From NCBI GenBank assembly GCA_026214975.1, contig JAOBSW010000894.1:20052-84051 (forward strand): 64,000 nucleotides of DNA, written 5' to 3'. The stretch is from Gentiana macrophylla (Eukaryota > Streptophyta > Magnoliopsida > Gentianales > Gentianaceae). Under the pieces are notes generated by a model. The model was not told the DNA's origin and made no database searches. It worked only from the letters and a program-made list of their open reading frames with translations. Below are positions 1 through 11,169 of this stretch, one piece after another (the first letter of the stretch is position 1; the number at the start of each line of letters is the position of its first letter). The position numbers and the translations under genes were made by a program.

Positions 1-720
1 TTTTAACATCCATCTGGTAAACTTTGAATTTCTTATGAGCTTCAAATGCGACAAATAGCCTGATTGCTTCCAATCTTGCAACTGGTGCATATGTTTCATC
101 AAAGTCTATGCCTTTTTCTTGAGAATATCCTTTAGCTACAAGTCTAGCTTTGTTTCTGACAATATTCCCATCTTCATCAAGTTTGTTTCTGAAAACCCAT
201 TTGGTTCCAATGATATTCACATGAACTGGTCTTTCTACCAATTCCCATACTTGATTTCTTTCGAACTCATTCAGTTCTTCTTGCATAGCTAATATCCAGT
301 CTGGATCCTTCAAAGCTTCTTCAATTTCTTTAGGTTCTGATTGAGATAGAAAACATGCAATCATTGCATCTAGTTGATGTCTTGTTCGAACGCCAGTTTG
401 GGTATCACCAATAACTTGTTCTTCAGGGTGATCTCTCATCCATTGATGAACTGGTGCTTGCATCAAAGGGTTTGCATTTTGTTCAACTGGTTCTACAAGA
501 ACTGGTTCTTGAAATTCTTCAACTGAATCTGAATCATTTTGTTCAGGAGTCAGTTGTTGAGTAGTTGGTAGCTAAGACTGATCCTTATCTGAACATTCTG
601 AAATTTGTAGTCGTCTAATGTCAACAGAAATTGATTATGGCATGACTGGTGACTGAGACTGAGAAACTGGTTCTGGTCTGTCTTCAGTAGTTTCACCAGG
701 AAAGTTTGGTTCATCCAATA
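1..720 (-). pseudogene. Element A pol: N-terminal part of copia reverse transcriptase (partial)
   Basis: Minus-strand translation of the first ~300 bases gives the typical start of the copia reverse transcriptase domain: a segment like [20 protein letters not shown], then [20 protein letters not shown] and a QMDVK-type motif at the very edge. Upstream (about 300-720) is the acidic, low-complexity linker between integrase and reverse transcriptase. The YVDD catalytic box and RNase H would lie beyond position 1. It would copy element RNA into cDNA in the virus-like particle. The linker region contains stops in all frames as read, so this copy is probably broken. Confidence 0.8.
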
Positions 721-818
721 CTACATGTATTGATTCCTCATGCTTAAGTGTCCTTTTATTTAGCACTCTAAAAGCTTTGCTGACACTTGAATATCCTAGA
801 AAAATCCTTCATCGACTT

Positions 819-1737
819 TTAATGAAAAACATGAAGTTGATCTTTCCCATTATTGTGTATGAAACATTTGCTTCCAAAAGCATGAAAATAAGAAACATTT
901 GGTTTTCTTCCATTCCAAATTTCATAAGGATTCTTCTCATGCCTTTTGTTCATGAGAGAGCCTGCTCTGTGTATAAAAGTTGTGTTAAGCGTCTGCCCAA
1001 TATCTTTCAGGTAGTTTAGCTTCACAGATCATTGTCCTTCCTGCTTCTTTAAGCGTTCTGTTCCTTCTTTCAGCTACACCATTCTGTTGAGGTGTTCCTG
1101 TGGCAGCAAGTTGGTGTAAAACACCATTTTCTTCACAATATTCAATAATCACACTGTTGAGGAATTCGGTTACTTTATCAGATCTTATCTTCACAACTGA
1201 TACTCCTTTCTGATTTTGAAGTCTCTTGAGTAATTCTGTAAGTCATTGCTTGGTTTCACTTTTCTTGGTTAAGAAGATTACCCAAGTGTACCTTGAAAAA
1301 TCATCTATTACCACCAATGTATACTTCTTTCCACTGATACTAATTGGTGTTATAGGTCCAAATAGATCCATGTGTAGTAGTTCCAGATGTCTGGTTGTTG
1401 AATGCTGAGACTTGGTCTTGAAACTTGTTTTTGTTTGCTTTCCTTGTTGACACGCATCACATAAGCTATCCTTCTTATATGATATCTCTGGTAGTCCAAT
1501 GACTAGCTGTTTCTTAACAAGTGTGTTTATGTCATCAAAGTTAATATGACTCAGTTTCTTGTGCCATAGCCAACTGATTTCTGATTTGGTATGCACAAGC
1601 AAACAGGTTTCAGCAACGGCAGTTGCCCAATCTACTACATACATATTCTCTTTTCTTCTTCCAGCTAAGATAACTTTATATGATGTTTCGCTGACGACAA
1701 TGCAGAATTCTTTGTCGAAAGTAACTTTGTATCCCAT
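819..1737 (-). pseudogene. Element A pol: copia integrase, frameshifted
   Basis: Two overlapping minus-strand pieces cover the integrase. The first (1737-1243) has the pre-integrase zinc-binding H-H-C-C module (LWHKKLSHIN, later CDACQQGK) and the first catalytic Asp in the HMDLFGP motif, followed by DDFSRYTWV. The second (1194-985) has the second Asp region (RSDKVTEF) and the catalytic Glu in QQNGVAERRN. A third piece (1025-819) carries the downstream PYEIWNGRKP and FGSKCFIHN motifs. The three catalytic positions appear conserved, but the pieces are in different frames, so no intact enzyme is made. Integrase joins element cDNA to host DNA. Confidence 0.85.
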
Positions 1738-1738
1738 A

Positions 1739-1990
1739 TCACAGAATTGACTGGTGCTGAGTAGGTTGTAGTGTAATCCTTCTACATAAGATACATTCTT
1801 GATTGTAAGTCCATTCCTGATTAAGGTTCCATAACCTTTGGTGCATCCAGGTTTGTCTTTACTTCCAAAATTGACTTTTGGTCCATCTTTTGCAATAAAA
1901 TATCGAGATGCAGTCCTTGCTCTTCGTCATGTGTCTTGAGCAACCATCACAAAGTACCATACATCTTTGCAATAAAAGTTAAAAAATTTA
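1739..1990 (-). pseudogene. Element A pol: copia aspartic protease, active site disrupted
   Basis: Minus-strand reading just downstream of gag gives WYF, then in another frame GCSRHMT, followed by FIAKDGPKVNFGSKD. In copia proteases the active site reads W-Y-x-D-S-G-C-S-R-H-M-T. Here the bases between WYF and GCSRHMT (about 1945-1958) are one short of the usual two codons, so the Asp-Ser pair is lost and the frame shifts. The protease would cut the Gag-Pol polyprotein. The later part of the domain runs on to join the pre-integrase module. Confidence 0.65.
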
Positions 1991-4159
1991 GGTGCCCAAC
2001 TCTGTTTGGGTCCATGGGGTCGATTGTCGGTACAACTCGGGAATATATCCTTTAGGTATTTTTCGGATATTGTTGCACTTGTTTTCATATATGTAAGCCA
2101 CACTCCTATAGTATCTATGCTCGGACTGTGTCTTATTTATATGATCTCTCAGATCTTTTGACTGAAACTTATTTCCATCATGCTTTCTATTAAAACTTGA
2201 ATGATAACCATCATTCCTTCCGCATCGAGGTCCGGATCGACCTTGGTACTGGGACTTTTGCTGAGAACTGAGATTAGCTCTCTGCTGAGTCTTGGACTGA
2301 AACTTTTGATAAGTTTTCTGTCTAGAATGATTGCTATTATCAGTTTTATTAGTAAATACAGTAAAATTCCAATCATCATCAGTGGGATATAGTCTTCCTT
2401 TCCCCCTGAATGTGTGAATCCTTGAATGATTGACATTCTTGGATTTACTTTGATTGTGATTTTTTTTGTTCTTGACTTGATTGGTTTTTGTGGATCTGGC
2501 AGTTGTTTTACCAGTTATGTTTTCGTAAGATATAGCTGATCTACCATTTGGTTTACCTTTGTTGGTAGATACAGTTGTTTTCTTAGAAAACTGATTTATC
2601 CTATGTGATACTGGCTTTACTGGTTCAACAATTTTCTCAGTTTGTGGAAGTTGCTCAGCTACAAACTTAATACCAGTTTTGGTACTAGGTTCGGCAACTT
2701 TGCTAGGTCTATTCTTGGAAGATTGCTGTGTATCAAATCCTAAGCCTGTTATGTCTCCATACGGCTTTCCTGATTCGAATCCAGTAACTGAACTTGATTG
2801 AGCAAATGATTCAGTTGATGCTGCTGATGCAGTGAGGGTCGATCTTCGAATCTTTTCTTTATCGATTTTAGTCGATTTCAACATTTTTAGTTCGGACTTC
2901 AATCTTTCAACTTCAAGAATTAGACTTTCTTTCTCAGCTTTAATTGATTCATAACCAGCTTGAATAGTTACTGGTTGATTCATCAATTCGTCAAGTGTTT
3001 CTTCTAATTCTAGATTTTTCGGATTCGAGTCAGCAATCGAAGAACATGCATTTTTCATGGAAATCTGAGCTGAAGAGTATTTAGAATTGGATTCACATAC
3101 CTCATTTGTATCTTCCATGTGTGCCATTAAAGTTGTGTCATCTGATAATCTTTCAGTACCAGCTTCATAGTCTGACTCATCTCCAGCAAGGAGTGCTCTC
3201 CTTCCAACTCTTCTTGGTGGAGTCTTCTTGGTCAGTTCTGGGCATTCAGCTTTGTAATGTCCAGGCTTCTTGCAGTTGAAGCAAAGATACTCATCATCTT
3301 TTGTTTTCTCAGGAGTCTTCTTAATGAACTTCTGGGTTACAAGATGACCGTTCTTCATCCTTCTGATTATGCTCATCATAAGAGCCATTTGTTCTTCCAT
3401 TTCATCCAACTGTTTAAGATTATTTATGGATGTTTCTTGAGAATCATTTGATGCTGCTGCAAGTGCTGTGGTCTTTGGTTCTTCCAGAGCTTTAATTATT
3501 GCAGCTGTACTTGTGAAATCTTCACTGAATTCATAAGCCTTTAAATTTGAGAAGATTTTGAATGAATCCTCTATGTCAAGTCTTCTAAATTCTTCTATAG
3601 CAGTGACTTTCATCTTCCAGCATATTGGTAATGCCTTCAAGATTCTTGTATTGATAACTTTCTTTGAGTATTCAATCTTGAGTAGATCTAATTCATCTAT
3701 TATAGCACTGAATCTTGTCTCCATTTGGTCAATGGTCTCTCCAGATTTCATCTTGAAATTCTCAAACTTTTGTTTTGCAACTGAGATCTTGTTCTCCTTG
3801 ATTGAGTCAGTTCCTTCACAAACTAACTGAAGTTTGTCCCACATTTCTTTAGAAGTTGTGCATTCTTTCACCTTTAAGTACATGTTTCTATCAAGAGTTC
3901 TGAGGATAAAGTCCATAGCGACATTGTTGAGATTGTTTCGCTTGCGATTATCACTAGTCCATTCGGCTTTGGGCTTTGCAACTCGAACTTGCTCTCCATC
4001 AAAAGTTTGCATGTGAGTGATCTGAATTGGTCCATCAGTGAGTACGTCCATCATCTCATCAAGAGTAGCCGCTAGAAAATCCTGCATTCGACGTTAATAT
4101 TCATCAAATCTGTCCATATTGCACATAAGCATCTGTCTTGCATACTGATTGTTATCCAT
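1988..4159 (-). pseudogene. Element A gag polyprotein with early stop codon
   Basis: A 699-codon open frame (4087-1988) encodes a copia Gag: a UBN2-type capsid domain in the first ~200 residues (motifs MYLKVKECTTSKEMWDKL and KQKFENFKMKSGETIDQM), a CCHC zinc knuckle (CFNCKKPGHYKAEC) near residue 270, then a long Ser/Lys/Gln-rich tail. The natural start is probably the ATG at 4159, which opens with MDNNQYARQM and stays in frame, but a TAA at 4096-4094 interrupts it after 21 codons. Gag would form the particle that packages element RNA. The single stop near the start is the only visible lesion in this ORF, so it could be a recent mutation or a sequencing error. Confidence 0.85.
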
Positions 4160-4260
4160 TGTGAGTGAGTGAAAACTGATTGTTTAATAACTGGAAACTG
4201 AGCTTTCTTATGAGAACAATTAGAGGAGATTTAGAGCAAATGATATCTTGTCAAAGAAAC

Positions 4261-4276
4261 ACTGCTCCGATACCAA
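4261..4276 (-). other. Element A primer binding site
   Basis: On the minus strand the bases just inside the LTR read TTGGTATCGGAGCAGT. This is the usual plant copia primer site, complementary to the 3' end of initiator methionine tRNA, with one change from the common TGGTATCAGAGC. Confidence 0.8.
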
Positions 4277-4277
4277 T

Positions 4278-5957
4278 TGTTGGTCCCTTGGAAAGGCTAA
4301 CACAAGTTTAGTGGGGGGTGAATAAACTTGTCCCTAAAAGCTGGATTTAAAACAAATTAAGGTTCGCTTAAAACTTGTGTGGAGTTGTGACTAAGGTGAG
4401 TTCAAGTCAAACTGACTTAAGCTAAAATCGAGTCAACCGGCAAATGGATATAATTCTAGCCTTTTCTTGATCTTGTTATTCTATTTGAAAGCTGAGTGTG
4501 TTAAACTGAATTTTGAAGAATGTCAGTTTGTGAACTGTGAAGTTTATAACATTCAATTATCAAAATGTTGTAGATAAATGCTGAGTAAATAAATAAATGT
4601 GTAAAGTAAATAAGGCAAGTATTATAGAGGTTCCAGGTGGTGTAATCATGCACCCCCTCTCTTCCCTCGTGGTGCGGAGGAAAATTCCACTAGAACTTCT
4701 TGAGGTGAATGCTACAAAAAGTCCTAAACAATAGTCCTTGGCTAATCCCTAGTTTCACTATCTAAACAAAGTTGTAGAACAGTAGAATTGTTGCTCTTCA
4801 ATTGCTTGAACACTAGTCCTTGAAGGGTTATGTATGCCTCTTCACGCCTACCACCACAAACACAGTCTACCCGATCGCTTGTAACGATCGCCCTTGGCGA
4901 AACCTTCCGGTTTGCTTCATTAGTCTAAACCTTTGATGTGGAATCAAAGTTGGGTTGAGAATCAATAAATTGATTCTTGTTTGTGGTTCTTCAAAGTGTC
5001 TGATTCTTGATAGATTCTGTGTAGCTTGAACACTTGAAGAAATTCTAGATATGATCTTGTTATAGCACTGAGATGATAGTAATTCGAATAGAAAGACTAA
5101 TGCACAAAAACGCTTGTTGATTTCTTGTTAAATCTCTATATTCTTGTTGTAGTTCCTTGGTGCAAAGTCCACTATTTATAATGTGAGGTCCAACGTTCAT
5201 CTGGTTTGAATTCGAATTGTATCACCGTCTATCTTGTAACGGCTATATTTTCTGACCGTTTTGATGTGTCAGTAACTCATCCAATAAAATCGCTTCCTTT
5301 ATAACGTTCGACTGTACTATCAATTTGTTGGATGGCTGACATATAAAACTGAGTTTCCTTATCAGCTTTATACTGAGTTTATCACTTGTCAGTTTCCTGT
5401 CTAACTTGGAGCATTAACTGAGATTTTTACTCTTCTTCAAATATCAGTACTCCATTTTTCATCTGATTATAATTGACTTAATCAGAGTACACCATGACTA
5501 ATCATCTTCTAAGAACTCATTGTCCTTATGATTCTTAGGTCTTCATACAAGATCCATAAAGTCGGGCTCAGTCACCACAATCTTGCTCGAAGTCTAACTT
5601 TTTGAGCCTCGACTTGTATTCTTCATAACTGAGTTTAAACCCTCAGTTCTTCAATCTTCTATAACTGAGTTTGTGACCCTCAGTTATTCAATCTTCTAGA
5701 TAAGTCAACTGAGTCTGTGACCCTCAGCGAACTTATTTTCTTCAGTTCAATACTGGTGTATTCTAAGTCAGTTTATCTGTCTTGGTGATTTCCAGTTTTC
5801 TAGATGAATTCCAGTTTTTCAATTTTGCTACACACTAACTATTATAGTGCTTGTCTGATGTAACTTATACAAATATCATACTCTAGTAAAACCTAAACAT
5901 TCAGTTCTAGACATCTTTTAGCTTTTCACTATAACAGCTAGCTTTAGCACTTCATCA
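4278..5957 (-). repeat. Element A 5' LTR (outer end uncertain)
   Basis: The inner end is well placed: minus-strand CCAACA next to the primer site. A TATAAATA box lies on the minus strand at 5180-5173, giving a predicted transcript start near 5150. The upstream U3 part carries repeated phrases around CTGAGTTTGTGACCCTCAG (about 5620-5730). The outer end is set at 5957 because the minus strand reads TGATGAAG there, but the partner LTR is not in the window to confirm it. Confidence 0.65.
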
Positions 5958-6328
5958 ATGAGGTTAAAATAATACTTTGAATAAATATGATGAATTATCA
6001 TCAAAACATAAATTTTATTTTCAACACCAACCTATATAAATTCTCTACTAACCCCAAGTCCTATTCAGACAAAAAACCACAGCCGCTCCTCCCTCATTTA
6101 CTCTCAAAAAAATCTCTGACAATTAACCTTCCCTCTTGTCTGAAAACTTTTGGTCTTTATTTCTTTTCCAATTTATTCTCGGTTCAGTTCACCAAATAAT
6201 CAACACTTCATCTCCTTATTTTGAATAACCAACTGTGAAGATTAATCGATCTTCATCTCCAAGACTCAAATTTTGATGCTTTCCACTGAGATTCAGAGCT
6301 GTCCATAATCAACATACCGAAATCTTTA
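5958..6328 (+). promoter_or_regulatory. Promoter-like, pyrimidine-rich leader between elements A and B
   Basis: No convincing ORF. A TATATAAA box at 6033-6040 is followed by TTCAGACAAA and a C/T-rich stretch, like the promoter and 5' UTR of a plant gene. The last five bases, CTTTA (6324-6328), are the left target duplication of element B; the sequence resumes at 16604. No downstream coding exon is visible, so this is either the orphan start of a disrupted gene or LTR-like sequence. Confidence 0.35.
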
Positions 6329-6713
6329 TGATGATACCCGACCCGAACTACGCCATGTGTCATCCTCTTAAGTCGTATAATAGATGACTAGCCTCTAAAT
6401 GTACGCCATTAAGGGCCAGGAGCCCAGAAACATACCTAAGGGCAGGTCCCTTACCCTAGGTGGGAGATCAGCACAAACACCTCCTCCAACCACCTCAGGT
6501 CGGCTAAGGCTTGGCGAAGAGGAGGTGCCCAGTTCGGCCATAGTGGCCTTGGGGGCTGAACGCAGGACGCTCAGACCTGCCCCTCTGTTATTCCATATGC
6601 AGGATAACTAAAATAAGGGAAGAATCCTAGTTCATAAAAACTCTGATCCTAACATTTAAATATGTCCATAATTATCCCTAAATTATAGGGATTTATGCGT
6701 GTATATCCTTAGG
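6329..6713 (+). repeat. Element B left LTR, first part
   Basis: Matches 15971-16355 with roughly 95% identity by eye. It is interrupted at 6713/6714 by element F and resumes at 10864. Confidence 0.9.
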
Positions 6714-7020
6714 TGTGGAAATATTATATTACATTGTTGTAATTATAAATCGTTACATTGTAACATGTTACTTATGTATCAAGAGACATATTAATTGTAT
6801 TGAATAAACAATTAATATGTCCTAAAGTCATAAAGTAACTCTAGTTTGTCCTATTATGTAATAGCCGACTCTAGCATTTAATACTAGCCGGCTCTAGTAA
6901 CTTTTACTTTACTAGCTAGGACCTTTACATGCTTGTATCTATTTATACCCTTTCTTCAAACATGAATAAACAAGTTGAAGTTTACTCCTTTAGTATTATT
7001 ACTTTCTCAAACTCTCTTCA
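6714..7020 (+). repeat. Element F 5' LTR
   Basis: Begins TGTGGAAATATT and ends ACTCTCTTCA, directly followed by the primer binding site. Nearly identical to 10555-10858. Confidence 0.95.
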
Positions 7021-7032
7021 TGGTATCAGAGC
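7021..7032 (+). other. Element F primer binding site
   Basis: TGGTATCAGAGC immediately follows the 5' LTR. This is the standard plant copia site complementary to initiator methionine tRNA. Confidence 0.92.
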
Positions 7033-7093
7033 CTTAAAATCCTGAATCCGCTGCAAAATCTCCCTAACCTGCTGGAACATCTCATATCAAGAA

Positions 7094-8359
7094 TGTCTTC
7101 ATTATCTCAAGCTTCCTCACCTCAGAGAGTCCCACCGCCTCACAGAGACGGGGTCACCAAAACCATTCATTTACAAATGATAGACTTGATGGCAACAACT
7201 ACCTGCTGTGGTCAAGATCTATGAAAATGTATATCTCAGGCAAGAGCAAGATAGGATACTTGTCTAGCTCCAAACCTGCCCCTGCTGAAACTGACTCCAA
7301 GTTTGAAGCATGGGATACAGAAAATAACCAAGTCATGACCATCCTCACGAGGTGAATGACAAAAGAGATCAGTGAGAACTTCATGATGTATGATACTGCA
7401 AAGGAAATCTGGGACAATGCCAGAGACCTTTACTCAAAAAAGGACAATACATCTGAGGTCTATGATCTTGAAGCTCAAATCCAAAATTGTCGGGCAAGGG
7501 ATCATTTGTAACTCAAGATTTCAACCAACTATCTAAGGCATGGCAACACCTAGATATGTTGGAAATTCAACCATGGAAGGTTGTAGAGGATGCTGCCTTA
7601 TACAAGAATATCATTGAGAAGAAGGGGGTATTCAAGTTCCTTACAGGACTGAACTCATCCCTTGATGATGTTAGAGGTAGAGTTCTTGCTACTAAACCTC
7701 TCCCCAGTCTCAAATCTGTGTTTGCTGAAATCAAACATGAGGAAAGCAGGAGGAAAGTAATGCTGCAAAGCAACCCTGCTGATCACCCTACTGATAGCTC
7801 AGCAATGTTGGTGGTCAGGAAGCCTACTGAGGTTATTGAGATTTACAGGAACCTTACTGAGAAGGCAGGAAAATTGTTCTGTGACCACTGCAAACGCACA
7901 AATCACACCAAGGACACTTGCTGGAAACTACATGGTAAGCCTAACTCTTTTAAACCCTCCAAACCAACCAGGGAGAGTCAGGGCAGGCATGTCAGTGAAG
8001 AAGGGAACAAAGATACCAGGTTGGATGCTCAGTTTGCTGCCTTCAAAGCCTTCATTGCTCAACAAAAGGAAGGTAGTTCTATCACTGACATAGCTACTCG
8101 TGCTAAAACAGGTATATTCCACTCACCTCTCAGTAATGATACTTGGATTGTTGATTCTGGGGCCTCATCCCATATGACTGGTAACAAGAGTCTCATATCT
8201 CAGTTTAGGCCCTGTCATCACACCCACAATATTGGGATTGCTGATGGATCCATTTCATGTGCACAAGGTTTTGGAAATGTTAAACTTACTGATAAGATAT
8301 ACCTTCAGGATGTCCTATTTGTTCCAAAATTAGATCAGAATCTTATATATGTCAAGTAG
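7094..8359 (+). pseudogene. Element F gag and protease, frameshifted
   Basis: A start codon at 7094 opens a short Gag frame, but frame changes occur near 7160-7180 and 7480 and a stop lies near 7352. Pieces show a copia Gag capsid: NNYLLWSRSMKMYISGK, EISENFMMYDTAKEIWD, then a long piece (7487-8359) with FKFLTGLNSSLDDVRGRVL. A zinc knuckle (CDHCKRTNHTKDTC) lies at about 7880-7921. The aspartic protease follows, with an intact active site WIVDSGASSHMTG near 8143-8181. Gag would form the particle and protease would mature it. At least two frameshifts and a stop prevent a full product. Confidence 0.88.
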
Positions 8360-8440
8360 ACTCACTAAAGACCTAAATGGGGGACAGTCTTGTTTAATGA
8401 CAATCAAGTGTATTTTCCAGATCTTTCTTCACAGAAGTGA

Positions 8441-9447
8441 TTGGGAGAGCTAAATCTCGCTCAGATCATTTATGGTAAATCCCGTCAAGACAGAAGATTG
8501 AAGATTGAAATCGCCAAAGAAACTGCACTCCAAACCTTAGACAATATCATGTTATGGCATTATAGACTAGGTCATCCAAGTTTTGGTTATTTAAAGTCTT
8601 TATTTCATGAATTGTTTAAAGGATGTAACCTCAGTGACCTTCAATGTGATATTTGTCAGTTTGCTAAACTTACTAAGTCTGTGTATACTAAATTACCTTA
8701 CTTGCCTTCCACACCTTTCACTCTAATACATAGTGATGTATGGGGACCTTCAAGAGTTAAAAGTATAACATGGAAGAGGTGTTTTGTCACCTTCATAGAT
8801 GATCACACCAGGATCACATGGCTGTTTCTGATGAAAGATAAATCTAAAGTTGGAACCATCTTCCAAGAATTCTATAATATGGTATCCACTCAATTTGACA
8901 CTAAGATTAAAATCTTAAAAATAGATAATGCCCTGGAATACTATGAGTCCAACCTCAGCACCTTCCTGAATGATAAGGGGATTATTCACACCAGTAGCTG
9001 TGTAGAGACACCTTAGCATAATGGGGTTGCTGATAGGAAGAACAGGCACTTACTGGAGATGGCTAGATCAGTCATGTTCATAATACATGTGCCTAAATAT
9101 ATGTGGGGTGAAGCTATATTAACTGCCACATACCTGATCAACAGGTTACCCAGCAGAGTGTTAGGATTCAAGACTCCCATTCAAACCCTACTGACAACTC
9201 ATCCATGTCCTCACCTCATTGCTGACTTGCCTTCAAAGATCTTTGGATGTACTGTGTTTGTCTATATTCATGCCCAACACAAAAGAAAACTTGATCCCAA
9301 AGCTCATAAGTGCATCTTCCTAGGCTATACCAAAGACAGGAAAGGTTACAAGTGTTATTCTCCCTGACAAAATATTTTACAATTCTATGGATGTAAAATT
9401 CTTTGAAAGAACTCCATACTACAGCAAACCCATCAAACTTGATCATG
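8441..9447 (+). pseudogene. Element F integrase with a stop codon and a changed catalytic residue
   Basis: The pre-integrase zinc module is present (LWHYRLGHPS, then CDICQFAK). The first catalytic Asp is in HSDVWGP and the second in KIDNALEY. At the third catalytic position, copia integrases read Q-N-G-V-A-E-R; here the sequence is a TAG stop (9014-9016), then HNGVADRKN, so Glu is replaced by Asp. Beyond lie LPSRVLGFKTP and KCIFLGYTKDRKGYKCYSP, then a stop at 9366-9368 and a frameshift. The stop and the Glu-to-Asp change both argue against activity. Confidence 0.88.
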
Positions 9448-9768
9448 AGATGGCAACCTTATTGAAATTGAGATCACTCCAATCCCTCAACCTACTCCTC
9501 ATCAGACTCTCGACACTCATCACCATCGCACTCAAAGAGATTCTCGAACCTCAAGCAGCCTCATCGAGCCCCAAAGATCTCACCGAACCTCAGCGGCCTA
9601 TTGAGCCTCATCGAACCTCAAGACCTCCCCGAGCTCATCGACCCCGCTCATTCTATCGATATTGATGATGAGACCCATTCTTTGTCCGGAAGGAAAGAGA
9701 TCATGCACTAATCACTCTATTCATACTAGACCTGATATTGCATATTGCATAGGGAGTTAGCCTTGTCA

Positions 9769-10025
9769 GGAGTGGACTTCAAGTATCTGAGTATTCTATA
9801 GACAACATCCCAATGGTGCTCAGTAGGGCAATGCATGAACCGACCGACAAGGCTAACTCCATATGCAATATCAGTCACAGGAGGCTTGTCAGTCTTGTAT
9901 GAACAAAGATACAAGACCCGATATTGCATATGGAGTTAGCCTTGTCGGGCCGGGCTTCATGCATTGCCCTACCGAGCACCATTGGGATGTTGTCTATAGA
10001 ATACTCGATACTTGAAGTCCACTCG
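9769..10025. repeat. Inverted duplication inside element F (about 107-bp arms, 42-bp loop)
   Basis: The bases at about 9919-10025 encode TRPDIAYGVSLVG and HCPTEHHWDVVYRIL on the plus strand (C-terminal part of copia reverse transcriptase). About 9769-9876 is a near-perfect reverse complement, encoding the same peptide on the minus strand. A third, partial direct copy lies at 9731-9768. This replaces the expected reverse transcriptase body. It may be a real palindromic rearrangement or a misassembly of repeat reads. Confidence 0.85.
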
Positions 10026-10049
10026 CCAGGGCCTACACCGCACTAAAGT

Positions 10050-10513
10050 CACCGATGATCGGTGAAGGTCTATACCGATGCCGATCTTGGGAAATTTGGT
10101 TTCCACATAGATGGAAGATGTACCACAGGCTATTGCTCATATGTATGGGGTAATCTTGTCACTTGGAGAAGCAAGAAACAACCTCATCGTCTCTAGAAGC
10201 AAATCTTTGTTTCGAACTCAGGGCACTGGTTTTGGGCATTTGTGAAGCATTATGGTTGAAAGGAGTCCCATCGACCTTCGCCAGAGACCCTCAAGAACCT
10301 GTCATACTCTGTTGTGACAATAATTCAGCTTTATGCATGGCAGAGGATCCAGTCCATCATGATAAAACCAAACATGTGGATATTGATAGACATTTCCTTA
10401 AAGAGAAGATTGATGGCAAGATCATTCAACTTCAGTATGTTCCCTCAGCAGACCAAAATGCTGATATTCTCACCAAGGCAATTCCACCGCTTATGTTCAA
10501 AGAGATTGAGTAG
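10050..10513 (+). pseudogene. Element F RNase H
   Basis: Copia RNase H: a DAD region with TTGYCSYVWGNLVTWRSKK (about 10080-10170), then an open frame (10163-10513) with ICEALWLKG, CCDNNSALCMAED, HHDKTKHVDIDRHFLKEKI and QNADILTKA. Frame changes around 10170-10200 remove the usual SSAEAE catalytic stretch as one frame. It would remove RNA from the RNA-DNA hybrid. The right LTR follows after a short spacer and a purine tract. Confidence 0.87.
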
Positions 10514-10554
10514 CAAACTTGGTTTGTATTGACATATACAACCTGATTTGGGGG

Positions 10555-10858
10555 TGTGGAAATATTATATTACATTGTTGTAATTATAAATCGTTACATT
10601 GTAACATGTTACTTATGTATCAAGAGACATATTAATTGTTTTGAATAAACAATTAATATGTCCTAAAGTCATAAAGTAACTCTAGTTTGTCCTATTATGT
10701 AATAGCCGACTCTAGCATTTAATACTAGCCGGCTCTAGTAACTTTTACTTTACTAGCTAGGACCTTTACATCCTTGTATCTATTTATACCCTTTCTTCAA
10801 ACATGAATAAACAAGTTGAAGTTTACTCAAGTATTATTACTTTCTCAAACTCTCTTCA
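10555..10858 (+). repeat. Element F 3' LTR
   Basis: Same termini as the 5' LTR. Differences seen by eye are a few substitutions plus a 3-bp length change near the end. Confidence 0.95.
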
Positions 10859-10863
10859 TTAGG

Positions 10864-11109
10864 GAAATAATAATATTAATAATAACAATACAAATCCTTG
10901 TAGAACAAGGAAAGGGATAAATAATCCCCTATATAACAACCCAAAGGAACTACGAAAGACTTGATTCCTGAAATATGACAGGATACGTAGGCAACTTGAG
11001 AGAAATAACTCTCAAAGTCAGTCTAAAAATCACCAAAAAAACATCCCTCATTCATATTACGCTAGATTAAACGGCCCGAATAATTATTAGACGAAATCCA
11101 AAATCATCA
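10864..11109 (+). repeat. Element B left LTR, second part
   Basis: Continues the LTR after element F and its TTAGG duplication. It matches 16356-16603 and ends AAATCATCA, mirroring the TGATGAT start. Confidence 0.85.
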
Positions 11110-11169
11110 ATTGGAGATAGTAGGAGGGTCTTCTATCGGTAAAGGATCGAGGTTGTTCGTGATCAAGTT

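Larger units (their letters stand above)
1..5957 (-). mobile_element. Element A: SIRE-like Ty1/copia retrotransposon, truncated by window edge
   Basis: Read on the minus strand the order is LTR (5957-4278), primer binding site, gag, protease, integrase, then the start of reverse transcriptase, which runs off the left edge. Integrase before reverse transcriptase is the copia order. The primer site (TTGGTATCGGAGC) and the long LTR resemble the SIRE/Maximus group. The 3' half of pol, the 3' LTR and one target duplication are outside the window, so the outer boundary at 5957 is only a guess from a TGATGA start on the minus strand. Gag has an early in-frame stop and protease is frameshifted, so this copy looks inactive. 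Confidence 0.85.
6714..10858 (+). mobile_element. Element F: young Ty1/copia element nested in the left LTR of B
   Basis: Complete copia-type element of 4145 bp: 307-bp and 304-bp LTRs, primer site, gag, protease, integrase, a mostly missing reverse transcriptase, RNase H, a purine tract before the right LTR (GGGGG at 10550-10554), and an exact TTAGG target duplication (6709-6713 and 10859-10863). The LTRs differ at only a few sites (about 98% identical by eye), so the insertion is recent, yet the coding part is frameshifted and lacks most of reverse transcriptase. It must have moved with enzymes from another copy or been damaged afterwards. Confidence 0.93.
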
